Notes: generated by a model not told the origin, from the letters alone. A DNA stretch of 64,000 nucleotides from Solea solea (GCF_958295425.1 NC_081145.1:186001-250000), one strand, 5' to 3'. Positions 47,401-59,834 are shown, counted from the stretch's first letter. Numbers and translations: made by a program.

Positions 47401-48016
47401 GATGTCTTTTGAGGACCTAAGGAGGAAATATGATCTGTCCAGTAGAAACTTTTTTTGTTATTTACAGTTAAGATCATTTCTTAAATCTGTTTTGGGATCT
47501 GAAATGACTTTACCCATGCTCAGCGATCTGGAAAAACTGCTTCAGGAGGGTAACGCACCCCGTCTCATTGCAAAAGTCTACTCCCTCTTGATGGATGATG
47601 CTCCAAAACCAGGTTTACATAAATCAAGGGAGAAATGGGAGTCTGACTTGGGTGTGACAATGGGTACAGAGCTCTGGGCTGAATTGTGTCAAAAAAGTCT
47701 AACCGCCACTCTTAATTCTAGATACAGGCTGACTTATTATAACTTTCTTCATCAAACCTATCTTACGCCACAGAAATTACATAAATATAAACCTGAGATA
47801 TCCAACCTGTGCTTTAGATGTAGTATAGAAGAGGGTTCATTCCTACACTGCACTTGGTTATGCACAAAACTTAACACATTCTGGCATGATTTCTCTGGCA
47901 TCATGACAAAACTCCTAGGACTACATCTCCCATTAGATCCTCAAACCTGCTTATTAGGAGATACTACAAATATTAATGCACGATTAAGAAAAGCTCAAAA
48001 GAGGTTCCTCTCTTAG
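44435..48016 (+). pseudogene. LINE ORF2 (endonuclease-reverse transcriptase), frameshifted, right copy
   Basis: Conceptual length 1,193 residues. The APE endonuclease lies in residues 1-235 with its expected residues visible: N11 (SFNVNG), E40 (FIQETHL), D141/N143 (GGDFNFSL), D203 (RIDLFLLS), D227-H228 (SDHSP). The RT has KSPGEDGFPPEFYK, RPISLLNADYKLFSKAIANR, A-motif DAEKAFD (46,222), B-motif RQGCPLSP (46,396) and C-motif LMADDIILYL (46,519). Met rather than the usual Phe/Tyr stands before ADD. The C-terminal zinc motif CX2CX8HX4C lies at about 47,810-47,863. Three indels break it: -1 near 45,294, +2 near 47,130 and -1 near 47,279. They sum to zero, so the frame is regained for the last 240 codons. 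The left copy is intact at all three sites. The C-terminus ends early (KRFLS), inside what is normally a longer tail, with the stop supplied by satellite. No active protein is expected. Confidence 0.9.
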
Positions 48017-49610
48017 CCTTAGTCCCTGATGCACATACGGAAAAATCAGACTCCTGGCTCAATGCCTTTAGGAATTATTACAAAAAAAACACCCGAACGG
48101 CTGACCATTGACCTTTCCGAGGGTTGCACAGGTCTGAAACTCGGCAACCGGGATAAGCTTTAGTCCCTGATACACATACGGAAAAATCAGACTCCTGGCT
48201 TAAGGCCTTTAGGAATTATTACAAAAAACACACCCGAACGGCTGACCTTTGACCTTTCCAAAGGTTGCACGGGTCTGAAACTTGGCACCCTGGATAAGCC
48301 TTAGTCCCTGATACAGATACGGAAAAATCAGACCACTGGCTGAATGCCTTTAGGAATTATTACAAAAAACACACCCGAACGGCTGACCATTGACCTTTCC
48401 GAAGGTTGCACAGGTCTGAAACTCTGCACCGGGGATAAGCCTAAATCCCTGATACACATACGGAAAGATCAGACTCCTGACTCAATGCCTTTAGGAATTA
48501 TTACAAAAAACACACCCGAACGGCTGACCATTGACCTTTCCGAAGGTTGCACAGGCCTGAAACTCTGCACCCGGGATAAGCCTAAATCCCTGATACACAT
48601 ACGGAAAAATCAGACTCCTGGCTCAATGCCTTTAGGAATTATTACAAAAAACACACCCGAACGGCTGACCATTGACCTTTCCGAAGGTTGCACAGGTCTG
48701 AAACTCGGCACCCTGGATCAGCCAGGAGTCCCTGATACACATACGGAGAAATCAGCCTCCGGGCTCATTGCCTTTAGGAATTATTGAAGAAAAGACAGTT
48801 TCCCACCTTTCTTACGTTTGAATTTTACAGACTGTGTTTTTGGCAGTTTTTTTTGGCCGGGGGAAAAAAGCCCAAAGTCCTGTATCCAAAAACTGAAAAT
48901 CAGGTCATGTCAGACTCTATACAGTCTTACCCTGGATTTCCACTGGACGCGGAACGGCCGCGGAACGGCCGTGGCGCGGTTCTGCTTCGTCCTCTCCCAA
49001 ACGTCAATCCCCACCGGGCGCGTAACGGCGGCGCGGAGCCTTGGGAGCCAGCGGTATTCACGGAAGATCGCGCGATAATCTCGAACGGACGCGAGATCCC
49101 GCGATAGACTGTGTGTATAAAGGAAACAACAACAACAACACAGCTTCTTTCATTTCTCCACTTCCATAATCAGTCTCTCGTCGTCCATTGTCTCCGAGAC
49201 CCTCGGATCACATGACTGTTGACCTGGGAGCACCGTAACGTTGAGGTGAAGTTGTGACCTGCGTATTGTGTTTTATTTTGAAAGGGGGGCGGAAGTGTTT
49301 TACTTTGATACTGTGTCGGACTTCCTGTCTTGTGCGATCTGCTTCGTTGAAATTTACGAGGTTCAGCAGCGGCAACGGAAAAAATAGAACTGATTCCTAT
49401 CGATAGCGCTGCGGCGCGGCGGGCCGCTTCTGGGCCGCTGCTGATCTGGGCCGCAGTGCGGCCGGTGGGAATGCTCACATTGATTAGAATGGAAGCGATT
49501 AGCAACGGCTACCGGTTAGACCCTTTTGGCCAGAGTGAAAGAGGAACTACAGGTCGCAGGAGTGTGAATATTTCATATGTCGTTTGGGGTCCCAAGACGA
49601 GCGGAACGAC
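48013..49610 (+). repeat. Composite satellite unit 17, part after the LINE
   Basis: Five R2 monomers 48,013-48,719 (open frame 48,344-48,787), then R3 48,720-49,610 split by a DNA-transposon-like insertion at 48,930-49,515. It is the last composite unit of the right copy. As on the left, R1B satellite follows the R3 end. Confidence 0.88.
48930..49515. mobile_element. MITE-like insertion in R3, right copy only
   Basis: 586 bp of GC- and CpG-rich sequence ('ggaacggccgcggaacggcc') in an AT-rich setting. It is flanked by TTA on both sides (48,927-48,929 and 49,516-49,518), replacing the plain 'cagtcttagac' of other R3 copies. A 3-bp TTA duplication fits PIF/Harbinger. The ends are only weakly inverted: 'ggatttccactgg' near the left end against the complement of 'ccggtgggaatgc' about 45 bp inside the right end. 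It contains an (AAC)n tract at 49,123-49,141 and no coding region I recognise. It is non-autonomous if it is a transposon. Confidence 0.5.
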
Positions 49611-52600
49611 GAGGGTACATTAGTATATCTTATAAGATGTTAACTTTATTTGTGAGGTTTATGTTATGGGACAGTAGAAAATTAAAAAAAAAGTCAGAAA
49701 ACAGCCTTATTTCAGCTGAATGCGAACACAAACAGACACTTGTAGAAAAACACATCCAAACAGTGAAATCATTGCAAAATCAAACAGTGAGTGTACAGAA
49801 CTAAATATTTTAAGATGTTAACTTCATTTGTGAGGTTTATGTTATGGGACAGCAGAAAAATGAAAAAAATCCGGAAACAGCCTTATCTCAGCTGAATGCG
49901 CACACAAACAGACACTTGTAGAAAAAAACATCCCAACAGTGAAACCATTGCAAAATCAAACACTGAGGGTACAGAACTAAATATTTTAAGATGTTAACTT
50001 CATTTGTGAGGTTTATGTTATGGGACAGCAGAAAAATTAAAAAAATCCGTAAACAGCCTTATCTCAGCTGAATGCGCACACAAACAGACACCAATAGAAA
50101 AACACATCCAAACAGTGAAATCTTTGCAAAATTAAACACTGAGGGTAAAGAAGTATATCTTATAAGATGTTAAGTTCATTTGTTAGGTTTATATTATGGG
50201 ACAGCAGAAAAATTAAAAAAATCCGTAAACAGCCTTATCTCAGCTGAATGCGCACACAAACAGACACCAATAGAAAAACACATCCAAACAGTGAAATCTT
50301 TGCAAAATTAAACACTGAGGGTAAAGAAGTATATCTTATAAGATGTTAAGTTCATTTGTTAGGTTTATATTATGGGAAAGTAGAAAAATGAAAAAAATCC
50401 GAAAACAGCCTTATCTCAGCTGTATGCGCACACAAACAGACACCAATAGAAAAACACATCCAAACAGTGAAATCAATGCAAAATCAAACAGTGAGTGTAC
50501 AGAACTAAATCTTTTAAGAAGTTAACTTCATTTGTGAGGTTTATGTTATGGGACAGCAGAAAAATGAAAAAAATCCGTAAACAGCCTTATCTCAGCTGAA
50601 TGCGCACACAAACAGACACTTGTAGAAAAAAACATCCCAACAGTGAAACCATTGCAAAATCAAACACTGAGGGTACAGAACTAAATATTTTAAGATGTTA
50701 ACTTCATTTGTGAGGTTTATGTTATGGGACAGCAGAAAAATGAAAAAAATCCGTAAACAGCCTTATCTCAGCTGAATGCGCACACAAACAGACACTTGTA
50801 GAAAAACACATCCCAACAGTGAAATCATTGCAAAATCAAACACTGAGGGTACAGAACTAAATATTTTAAGATGTTAACTTCATTTGTGAGGTTTATGTTA
50901 TGGGACAGCAGAAAAATTAAAAAAATCCGGAAACAGCCTTATCTCAGCTGAATGCGCACACAAACAGACTTCAATAGAAAAACACATCCAAACAGTGAAA
51001 TCTTTGCAAAATTAAACACTGAGGGTAAAGAAGTATGTCTTATAAGATGTTAAGTTCATTTGTTAGGTTTATATTATGGGAAAGTAGAAAAATGAAAAAA
51101 ATCCGAAAACAGCCTTATCTCAGCTGTATGCGCACACAAACAGACACCAATAGAAAAACACATCCAAACAGTAAAATCAATGCAAAATCAAACAGTGAGT
51201 GTACAGAACTAAATCTTTTAAGAAGTTAACTTCATTTGTGAGGTTTATGTTATGGGACAGCAGAAAAATGAAAAAAATCCGTAAACAGCCTTATCTCAGC
51301 TGAATGCGCACACAAACAGACACTTGTAGAAAAACACATCCCAACAGTGAAACCATTGCAAAATCAAACACTGAGGGTACAGAACTAAATCTTTTAAGAT
51401 GTTAACTTCATTTGTGAGGTTTATGTTATGGGACAGCAGAAAAATGAAAAAAGTCCGTAAACAGCCTTATCTCAGCTGAATGCGCACACAAACAGACACT
51501 TGTAGAAAAACACATGCCAACAGTGAAATCATTGCAAAATCAAACAGTGAGTGTACAGAACTAAATATTTTAAGATGTTAACTTCATTTGTGAGGTTTAT
51601 GTTATGGGACAGCAGAAAAATTAAAAAAATCCGTAAACAGCCTTATCTCAGCTGAATGCGCACACAAACAGACACCAATAGAAAAACACATGCCAACAGT
51701 GAAATCAAAGCAAAATCAAACAGTGAGTGTACAGAACTAAATATTTTAAGATGTTAACTTCATTTGTGAGGTTTATGTTATGGGACAGCAGAAAAATTAA
51801 AAAAATCCGTAAACAGCCTTATCTCAGCTGAATGCGCACACAAACAGACACCAATAGAAAAACACATCCAAACAGTGAAATCAAAGCAAAATCAAACAGT
51901 GAGTGTACAGAACTAAATATTTTAAGATGTTAACTTCATTTGTGAGGTTTATGTTATGGGACAGCAGAAAAATTAAAAAAATCCGGAAACAGCCTTATCT
52001 CAGCTGAATGCGCACACAAACAGACACCAATAGAAAAGCACATCCAAACAGTGAAATATTTGCAAAATTAAACACTGAGGGTAAAGAAGTATATCTTATA
52101 AGATGTTAAGTTCATTTGTTAGGTTTATATTATGGGACAGCAGAAAAATTAAAAAAATCCGTAAACAGCCTTATCTCAGCTGAATGCGCACACAAACAGA
52201 CACCAATAGAAAAACACATCCAAACAGTGAAATCTTTGCAAAATTAAACACTGAGGGTAAAGAAGTATATCTTATAAGATGTTAAGTTCATTTGTTAGGT
52301 TTATATTATGGGAAAGTAGAAAAATGAAAAAAATCCGAAAACAGCCTTATCTCAGCTGTATGCGCACACAAACAGACACCAATAGAAAAACACATCCAAA
52401 CAGTGAAATCAATGCAAAATCAAACAGTGAGTGTACAGAACTAAATCTTTTAAGAAGTTAACTTCATTTGTGAGGTTTATGTTATGGGACAGCAGAAAAA
52501 TGAAAAAAATCCGTAAACAGCCTTATCTCAGCTGAATGCGCACACAAACAGACACTTGTAGAAAAACACATCCCAACAGTGAAATCATTGCAAAATCAAA

Positions 52601-55600
52601 CACTGAGGGTACAGAACCAAATATTTTAAGATGTTAACTTCATTTGTGAGGTTTATGTTATGGGACAGCAGAAAAATGAAAAAAATCCGGAAACAGCCTT
52701 ATCTCAGCTGAATGCGCACACAAACAGACACCAATAGAAAAACACATCCAAACAGTGAAATCATTGCAAAATCAAACAGTGAGTGTACAGAACTAAATAT
52801 TTTAAGATGTTAACTTCATTTGTGAGGTTTATGTTATGGGACAGCAGAAAAATTAAAAAAATCCGGAAACAGCCTTATCTCAGCTGAATGCGCACACAAA
52901 CAGACACTTGTAGAAAAACACATCCCAACAGTGAAATCATTGCAAAATCAAACACTGAGGGTACAGAACTAAATCTTTTAAGATGTTAACTTCATTTGTG
53001 AGGTTTATGTTATGGGACAGCAGAAAAATGAAAAAAATCCGGAAACAGCCTTATCTCAGCTGAATGCGCACACAAACAGACTTCAATAGAAAAACACATC
53101 CAAACAGTGAAATATTTGCAAAATTAAACACTGAGGGTAAAGAAGTATATCTTATAAGATGTTAAGTTCATTTGTTAGGTTTATATTATGGGAAAGTAGA
53201 AAAATTAAAAAAATCCGTAAACAGCCTTATCTCAGCTCAATGGGGCACAAACAGACACTTGTAGAAAAACACATCCAAACAGTGAAATCATTGCAAAATC
53301 AAACACTGCGGGTACAGAACTAAATGTTTTAAGATGTTAACTTCATTTGTGAGGTTTATGTTATGGGACAGCAGAAAAATTAAAAAAATCCGGAAACAGC
53401 CTTATCTCAGCTGAATGCGCACACAAACAGACACCAATAGAAAAACACATCCAAACAGTGAAATCTTTGCAAAATTAAACACTGAGGGTAAAGAAGTATA
53501 TCTTATAATATGTTAAGTTCATTTGTTAGGTTTATATTATGGGAAAGTAGAAAAATGAAAAAAATCCGGAAACAGCCTTATCTCAGCTGAATGCGCACAC
53601 AAACAGACACTTGTAGAAAAACACATCCCAGCAGTGAAATCATTGCAAAATCAAACACTGAGGGTACAGAACTAAATCTTTTAAGATGTTAACTTCATTT
53701 GTGAGGTTTATGTTATGGGACAGCAGAAAAATGAAAAAAATCCGGAAACAGCCTTATCTCAGCTGAATGCGCACACAAACAGACTTCAATAGAAAAACAC
53801 ATCCAAACAGTGAAATATTTGCAAAATTAAACACTGAGGGTAAAGAAGTATATCTTATAAGATGTTAAGTTCATTTGTTAGGTTTATATTATGGGACAGC
53901 AGAAAAATTAAAAAAATCCGTAAACAGCCTTATCTCAGCTGAATGCGCACACAAACAGACACCAATAGAAAAACACATCCAAACAGTGAAATCAATGCAA
54001 AATCAAACAGTGAGTGTACAGAACTAAATCTTTTAAGAAGTTAACTTCATTTGTGAGGTTTATGTTATGGGACAGCAGAAAAATTAAAAAAATCCGGAAA
54101 CAGCCTTATCTCAGCTGAATGCGCACACAAACAGACTTCAATAGAAAAACACATCCAAACAGTGAAATCTTTGCAAAATTAAACACTGAGGGTAAAGAAG
54201 TATGTCTTATAAGATGTTAAGTTCATTTGTTAGGTTTATATTATGGGAAAGTAGAAAAATGAAAAAAATCCGAAAACAGCCTTATCTCAGCTGTATGCGC
54301 ACACAAACAGACACCAATAGAAAAACACATCCAAACAGTAAAATCAATGCAAAATCAAACAGTGAGTGTACAGAACTAAATCTTTTAAGAAGTTAACTTC
54401 ATTTGTGAGGTTTATGTTATGGGACAGCAGAAAAATGAAAAAAATCCGTAAACAGCCTTATCTCAGCTGAATGCGCACACAAACAGACACTTGTAGAAAA
54501 ACACATCCCAACAGTGAAACCATTGCAAAATCAAACACTGAGGGTACAGAACTAAATCTTTTAAGATGTTAACTTCATTTGTGAGGTTTATGTTATGGGA
54601 CAGCAGAAAAATGAAAAAAGTCCGTAAACAGCCTTATCTCAGCTGAATGCGCACACAAACAGACACTTGTAGAAAAACACATGCCAACAGTGAAATCATT
54701 GCAAAATCAAACAGTGAGTGTACAGAACTAAATATTTTAAGATGTTAACTTCATTTGTGAGGTTTATGTTATGGGACAGCAGAAAAATTAAAAAAATCCG
54801 TAAACAGCCTTATCTCAGCTGAATGCGCACACAAACAGACACCAATAGAAAAACACATCCAAACAGTGAAATCAAAGCAAAATCAAACAGTGAGTGTACA
54901 GAACTAAATATTTTAAGATGTTAACTTCATTTGTGAGGTTTATGTTATGGGACAGCAGAAAAATTAAAAAAATCCGGAAACAGCCTTATCTCAGCTGAAT
55001 GCGCACACAAACAGACACCAATAGAAAAGCACATCCAAACAGTGAAATATTTGCAAAATTAAACACTGAGGGTAAAGAAGTATATCTTATAAGATGTTAA
55101 GTTCATTTGTTAGGTTTATATTATGGGACAGCAGAAAAATTAAAAAAATCCGTAAACAGCCTTATCTCAGCTGAATGCGCACACAAACAGACACCAATAG
55201 AAAAACACATCCAAACAGTGAAATCTTTGCAAAATTAAACACTGAGGGTAAAGAAGTATATCTTATAAGATGTTAAGTTCATTTGTTAGGTTTATATTAT
55301 GGGAAAGTAGAAAAATGAAAAAAATCCGAAAACAGCCTTATCTCAGCTGTATGCGCACACAAACAGACACCAATAGAAAAACACATCCAAACAGTGAAAT
55401 CAATGCAAAATCAAACAGTGAGTGTACAGAACTAAATATTTTAAGATGTTAACTTCATTTGTGAGGTTTATGTTATGGGACAGCAGAAAAATTAAAAAAA
55501 TCCGGAAACAGCCTTATCTCAGCTGAATGCGCACACAAACAGACTTCAATAGAAAAACACATCCAAACAGTGAAATCTTTGCAAAATTAAACACTGAGGG

Positions 55601-58600
55601 TAAAGAAGTATGTCTTATAAGATGTTAAGTTCATTTGTTAGGTTTATATTATGGGAAAGTAGAAAAATGAAAAAAATCCGAAAACAGCCTTATCTCAGCT
55701 GTATGCGCACACAAACAGACACCAATAGAAAAACACATCCAAACAGTAAAATCAATGCAAAATCAAACAGTGAGTGTACAGAACTAAATCTTTTAAGAAG
55801 TTAACTTCATTTGTGAGGTTTATGTTATGGGACAGCAGAAAAATGAAAAAAATCCGTAAACAGCCTTATCTCAGCTGAATGCGCACACAAACAGACACTT
55901 GTAGAAAAACACATCCCAACAGTGAAACCATTGCAAAATCAAACACTGAGGGTACAGAACTAAATCTTTTAAGATGTTAACTTCATTTGTGAGGTTTATG
56001 TTATGGGACAGCAGAAAAATGAAAAAAGTCCGTAAACAGCCTTATCTCAGCTGAATGCGCACACAAACAGACACTTGTAGAAAAACACATGCCAACAGTG
56101 AAATCATTGCAAAATCAAACAGTGAGTGTACAGAACTAAATATTTTAAGATGTTAACTTCATTTGTGAGGTTTATGTTATGGGACAGCAGAAAAATTAAA
56201 AAAATCCGTAAACAGCCTTATCTCAGCTGAATGCGCACACAAACAGACACCAATAGAAAAACACATGCCAACAGTGAAATCAAAGCAAAATCAAACAGTG
56301 AGTGTACAGAACTAAATATTTTAAGATGTTAACTTCATTTGTGAGGTTTATGTTATGGGACAGCAGAAAAATTAAAAAAATCCGTAAACAGCCTTATCTC
56401 AGCTGAATGCGCACACAAACAGACACCAATAGAAAAACACATCCAAACAGTGAAATCAAAGCAAAATCAAACAGTGAGTGTACAGAACTAAATATTTTAA
56501 GATGTTAACTTCATTTGTGAGGTTTATGTTATGGGACAGCAGAAAAATTAAAAAAATCCGGAAACAGCCTTATCTCAGCTGAATGCGCACACAAACAGAC
56601 ACCAATAGAAAAGCACATCCAAACAGTGAAATATTTGCAAAATTAAACACTGAGGGTAAAGAAGTATATCTTATAAGATGTTAAGTTCATTTGTTAGGTT
56701 TATATTATGGGACAGCAGAAAAATTAAAAAAATCCGTAAACAGCCTTATCTCAGCTGAATGCGCACACAAACAGACACCAATAGAAAAACACATCCAAAC
56801 AGTGAAATCTTTGCAAAATTAAACACTGAGGGTAAAGAAGTATATCTTATAAGATGTTAAGTTCATTTGTTAGGTTTATATTATGGGAAAGTAGAAAAAT
56901 GAAAAAAATCCGAAAACAGCCTTATCTCAGCTGTATGCGCACACAAACAGACACCAATAGAAAAACACATCCAAACAGTGAAATCAATGCAAAATCAAAC
57001 AGTGAGTGTACAGAACTAAATCTTTTAAGAAGTTAACTTCATTTGTGAGGTTTATGTTATGGGACAGCAGAAAAATGAAAAAAATCCGTAAACAGCCTTA
57101 TCTCAGCTGAATGCGCACACAAACAGACACTTGTAGAAAAACACATCCCAACAGTGAAATCATTGCAAAATCAAACACTGAGGGTACAGAACCAAATATT
57201 TTAAGATGTTAACTTCATTTGTGAGGTTTATGTTATGGGACAGCAGAAAAATGAAAAAAATCCGGAAACAGCCTTATCTCAGCTGAATGCGCACACAAAC
57301 AGACACCAATAGAAAAACACATCCAAACAGTGAAATCATTGCAAAATCAAACAGTGAGTGTACAGAACTAAATATTTTAAGATGTTAACTTCATTTGTGA
57401 GGTTTATGTTATGGGACAGCAGAAAAATTAAAAAAATCCGGAAACAGCCTTATCTCAGCTGAATGCGCACACAAACAGACACTTGTAGAAAAACACATCC
57501 CAACAGTGAAATCATTGCAAAATCAAACACTGAGGGTACAGAACTAAATATTTTAAGATGTTAACTTCATTTGTGAGGTTTATGTTATGGGACAGCAGAA
57601 AAATGAAAAAAATCCGGAAACAGCCTTATCTCAGCTGAATGCGCACACAAACAGACTTCAATAGAAAAACACATCCAAACAGTGAAATATTTGCAAAATT
57701 AAACACTGAGGGTAAAGAAGTATATCTTATAAGATGTTAAGTTCATTTGTTAGGTTTATATTATGGGACAGCAGAAAAATTAAAAAAATCCGTAAACAGC
57801 CTTATCTCAGCTGAATGCGCACACAAACAGACACCAATATAAAAACACATCCAAACAGTGAAATCTTTGCAAAATTTAACACTGAGGGTAAATAAGTATA
57901 TATTATAAGATGTTAAGTTCATTTGTTAGGTTTATATTATGGGAAAGTAGAAAAATGAAAAAAATCCGAAAACAGCCTTATCTCAGCTCAATGGGGCACA
58001 AACAGACACTTGTAGAAAAACACATCCAAACAGTGAAATCATTGCAAAATCAAACACTGCGGGTACAGAACTAAATGTTTTAAGATGTTAACTTCATTTG
58101 TGAGGTTTATGTTATGGGACAGCAGAAAAATTAAAAAAATCCGGAAACAGCCTTATCTCAGCTGAATGCGCACACAAACAGACACCAATAGAAAAACACA
58201 TCCAAACAGTGAAATCTTTGCAAAATTAAACACTGAGGGTAAAGAAGTATATCTTATAATATGTTAAGTTCATTTGTTAGGTTTATATTATGGGAAAGTA
58301 GAAAAATGAAAAAAATCCGGAAACAGCCTTATCTCAGCTGAATGCGCACACAAACAGACACTAGTAGAAACACACATCCAAACAGTGAAATCATTGCAAA
58401 ATCAAACACTGAGGGTACAGAACTAAATCTTTTAAGTTCTTAACTTCATTTGTGAGGTTTATGTTATGGGACAGCAGAAAAATTAAAAAAATCCGGAAGA
58501 GCCTTATCTCAGCTGAATGCGCACACAAACAGACACCAATAGAAAAACACATCCCAACAGTTAAATCTTTGCAAAATCAAACAGTGAGTGTACAGAACTA

Positions 58601-58802
58601 AATCTTTTAAGATGTGAACTTCATTTGTGAGGTTAATATTATGGGACAGCAGAAAAATTTAAAAAAATCCGGAAACAGCCATATCTCAGCAGAATGCGCT
58701 TACAAACAGAAACCAATAGAAAAACACATCCGTGAAATCATTGCAAAATCAAACACTGAGAGTACAGAAGTATATCTTATAAGATGTACATTTCATTTGT
58801 TC
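49611..58802 (+). repeat. R1B satellite array, right copy (~52 monomers of 176 bp)
   Basis: The same family and monomer types as 15,223-18,812, but 9.2 kb instead of 3.6 kb. It shows multi-monomer repeats: a segment starting near 51,010 returns near 54,177 (+3,167) and 55,585 (+4,575). The last two are one 8-monomer step apart (1,408 bp). Blocks around 52,254 and 56,829 also match at +4,575 (26 monomers minus 1 bp). After about 57,740 one extra monomer raises the offset to +4,751. A private variant, 'ctcagctcaatggggcacaa', marks 53,231 and 57,982. The final monomers match the left array end. Confidence 0.92.
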
Positions 58803-59321
58803 AGTTAACTGTATGGTAATTTGTCATAATCAAACTTCAAAAAAATATTTCTACAATGTTTTTTTCAACAAATGTTGCTTTCACAGCACACATTATTGTT
58901 GTAATCATATCATTATTATTAATATTATTATTATTATCGCTGTTAATATTATTATTGTTATCATCACCATCATTATATTTATATCATTAATACATTGACA
59001 TTATATTAACATTAAAAAAAAAAAAACTCGCGCACTCATTCTATTGGGAACAATGACATGATGATGCTGTAGGGCCACCTTCAGCATTCGCTTCCGATTT
59101 TCATTAAGTTTCGATTCCACCTTAAAAAAAATGCACGTTTCGGCCAGTAGGGAGAAGTGCAAATTCAGGAATGGTTGCAATAGAATTCAGTCAGCATTCA
59201 TATTTGAGATGGACTTTCTCCTATAGTCCAAAGTAGATATGGACATATAGGGGATCACTGGAAAAATAAGGAGCTGTAGCATGCAAAGCAGGTGACATAT
59301 TTCATGTGAAATCATATTAGG

Positions 59322-59335
59322 CCACTAGAGGGCAG
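59322..59335 (+). promoter_or_regulatory. CTCF-like motif, right copy
   Basis: CCACTAGAGGGCAG, identical to 19,332-19,345. Confidence 0.35.
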
Positions 59336-59785
59336 TGCAAAGTCACAAATTGTTGCAAAATAATTGTCAAAATCTTGACTTTTGAGCTTGATTTTCTCCA
59401 AAATTCTCAAACCAGGAAAATTCATCACAAATACCCGATCACGATATGACAATATCAAAATTCTAAGATCATATCTTGTCTCATGTCATGATATAGCTAT
59501 AATATTGTCATGCCTTCCTCATCATAGTTCACATTCCATTTGTCAGAGATAAAATATGAATCCATAACCCATTTTGAGAGGCAGGTTCTCATAAGGTTGG
59601 GATGTGTCAACTATTTGGGTTGCCACTGATGGGTAGACTCCCCTGTTTAAATGTAGGAGTTTAGTATTTTGGGCAACACCATGTTAGTTTTTGAAACCAG
59701 AAACAACCATAGTTATAAGAGAAGGGATGGATACTGATAGCTTGTCCACTACAAATCCACCTATAACTGCAACTTTGCAAACATG

Positions 59786-59834
59786 AAATGCAGAGCTGTC
59801 AATCACACACGGTGGGACTGACAGCTCTGCATTT
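59786..59834. repeat. 16-bp inverted repeat, right copy, longer spacer
   Basis: Arms 59,786-59,801 and 59,819-59,834 match the left copy. The spacer has an added 'ggtgggac'. Confidence 0.8.

Larger units (their letters stand above)
42855..48012 (+). mobile_element. Near full-length L1/Tx1-group LINE (right copy)
   Basis: A 5.16-kb element nested in R2 satellite, with a 115-bp 5' leader, ORF1 (42,970-43,851), a T-rich 583-bp inter-ORF region and ORF2 (44,435-48,016). It has no 3' UTR, no poly(A) and no simple-repeat tail. The coding sequence passes directly into R2, and the stop TAG is made from satellite bases. In satellite phase, about 33 bp ('agccttagtccctgat...cggaaaaatc') stand on both sides with two mismatches, which looks like an aged target-site duplication. 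Group assignment rests on the ORF1 RRM-type domain, the APE endonuclease and the CCHC tail. Confidence 0.88.

Noticed and set aside
49170..49505. Minus-strand 111-codon frame in the GC-rich insertion
   Set aside because: High GC lowers stop frequency. No recognisable domain, and it runs across the whole non-coding insertion.
49577..57036. Recurring 60-75 codon frames in R1B (for example 50,343-50,525, 54,202-54,396)
   Set aside because: They recur at whole-monomer spacing and reflect monomer phase and mutated stops; 176 is not a multiple of three, so they cannot extend.
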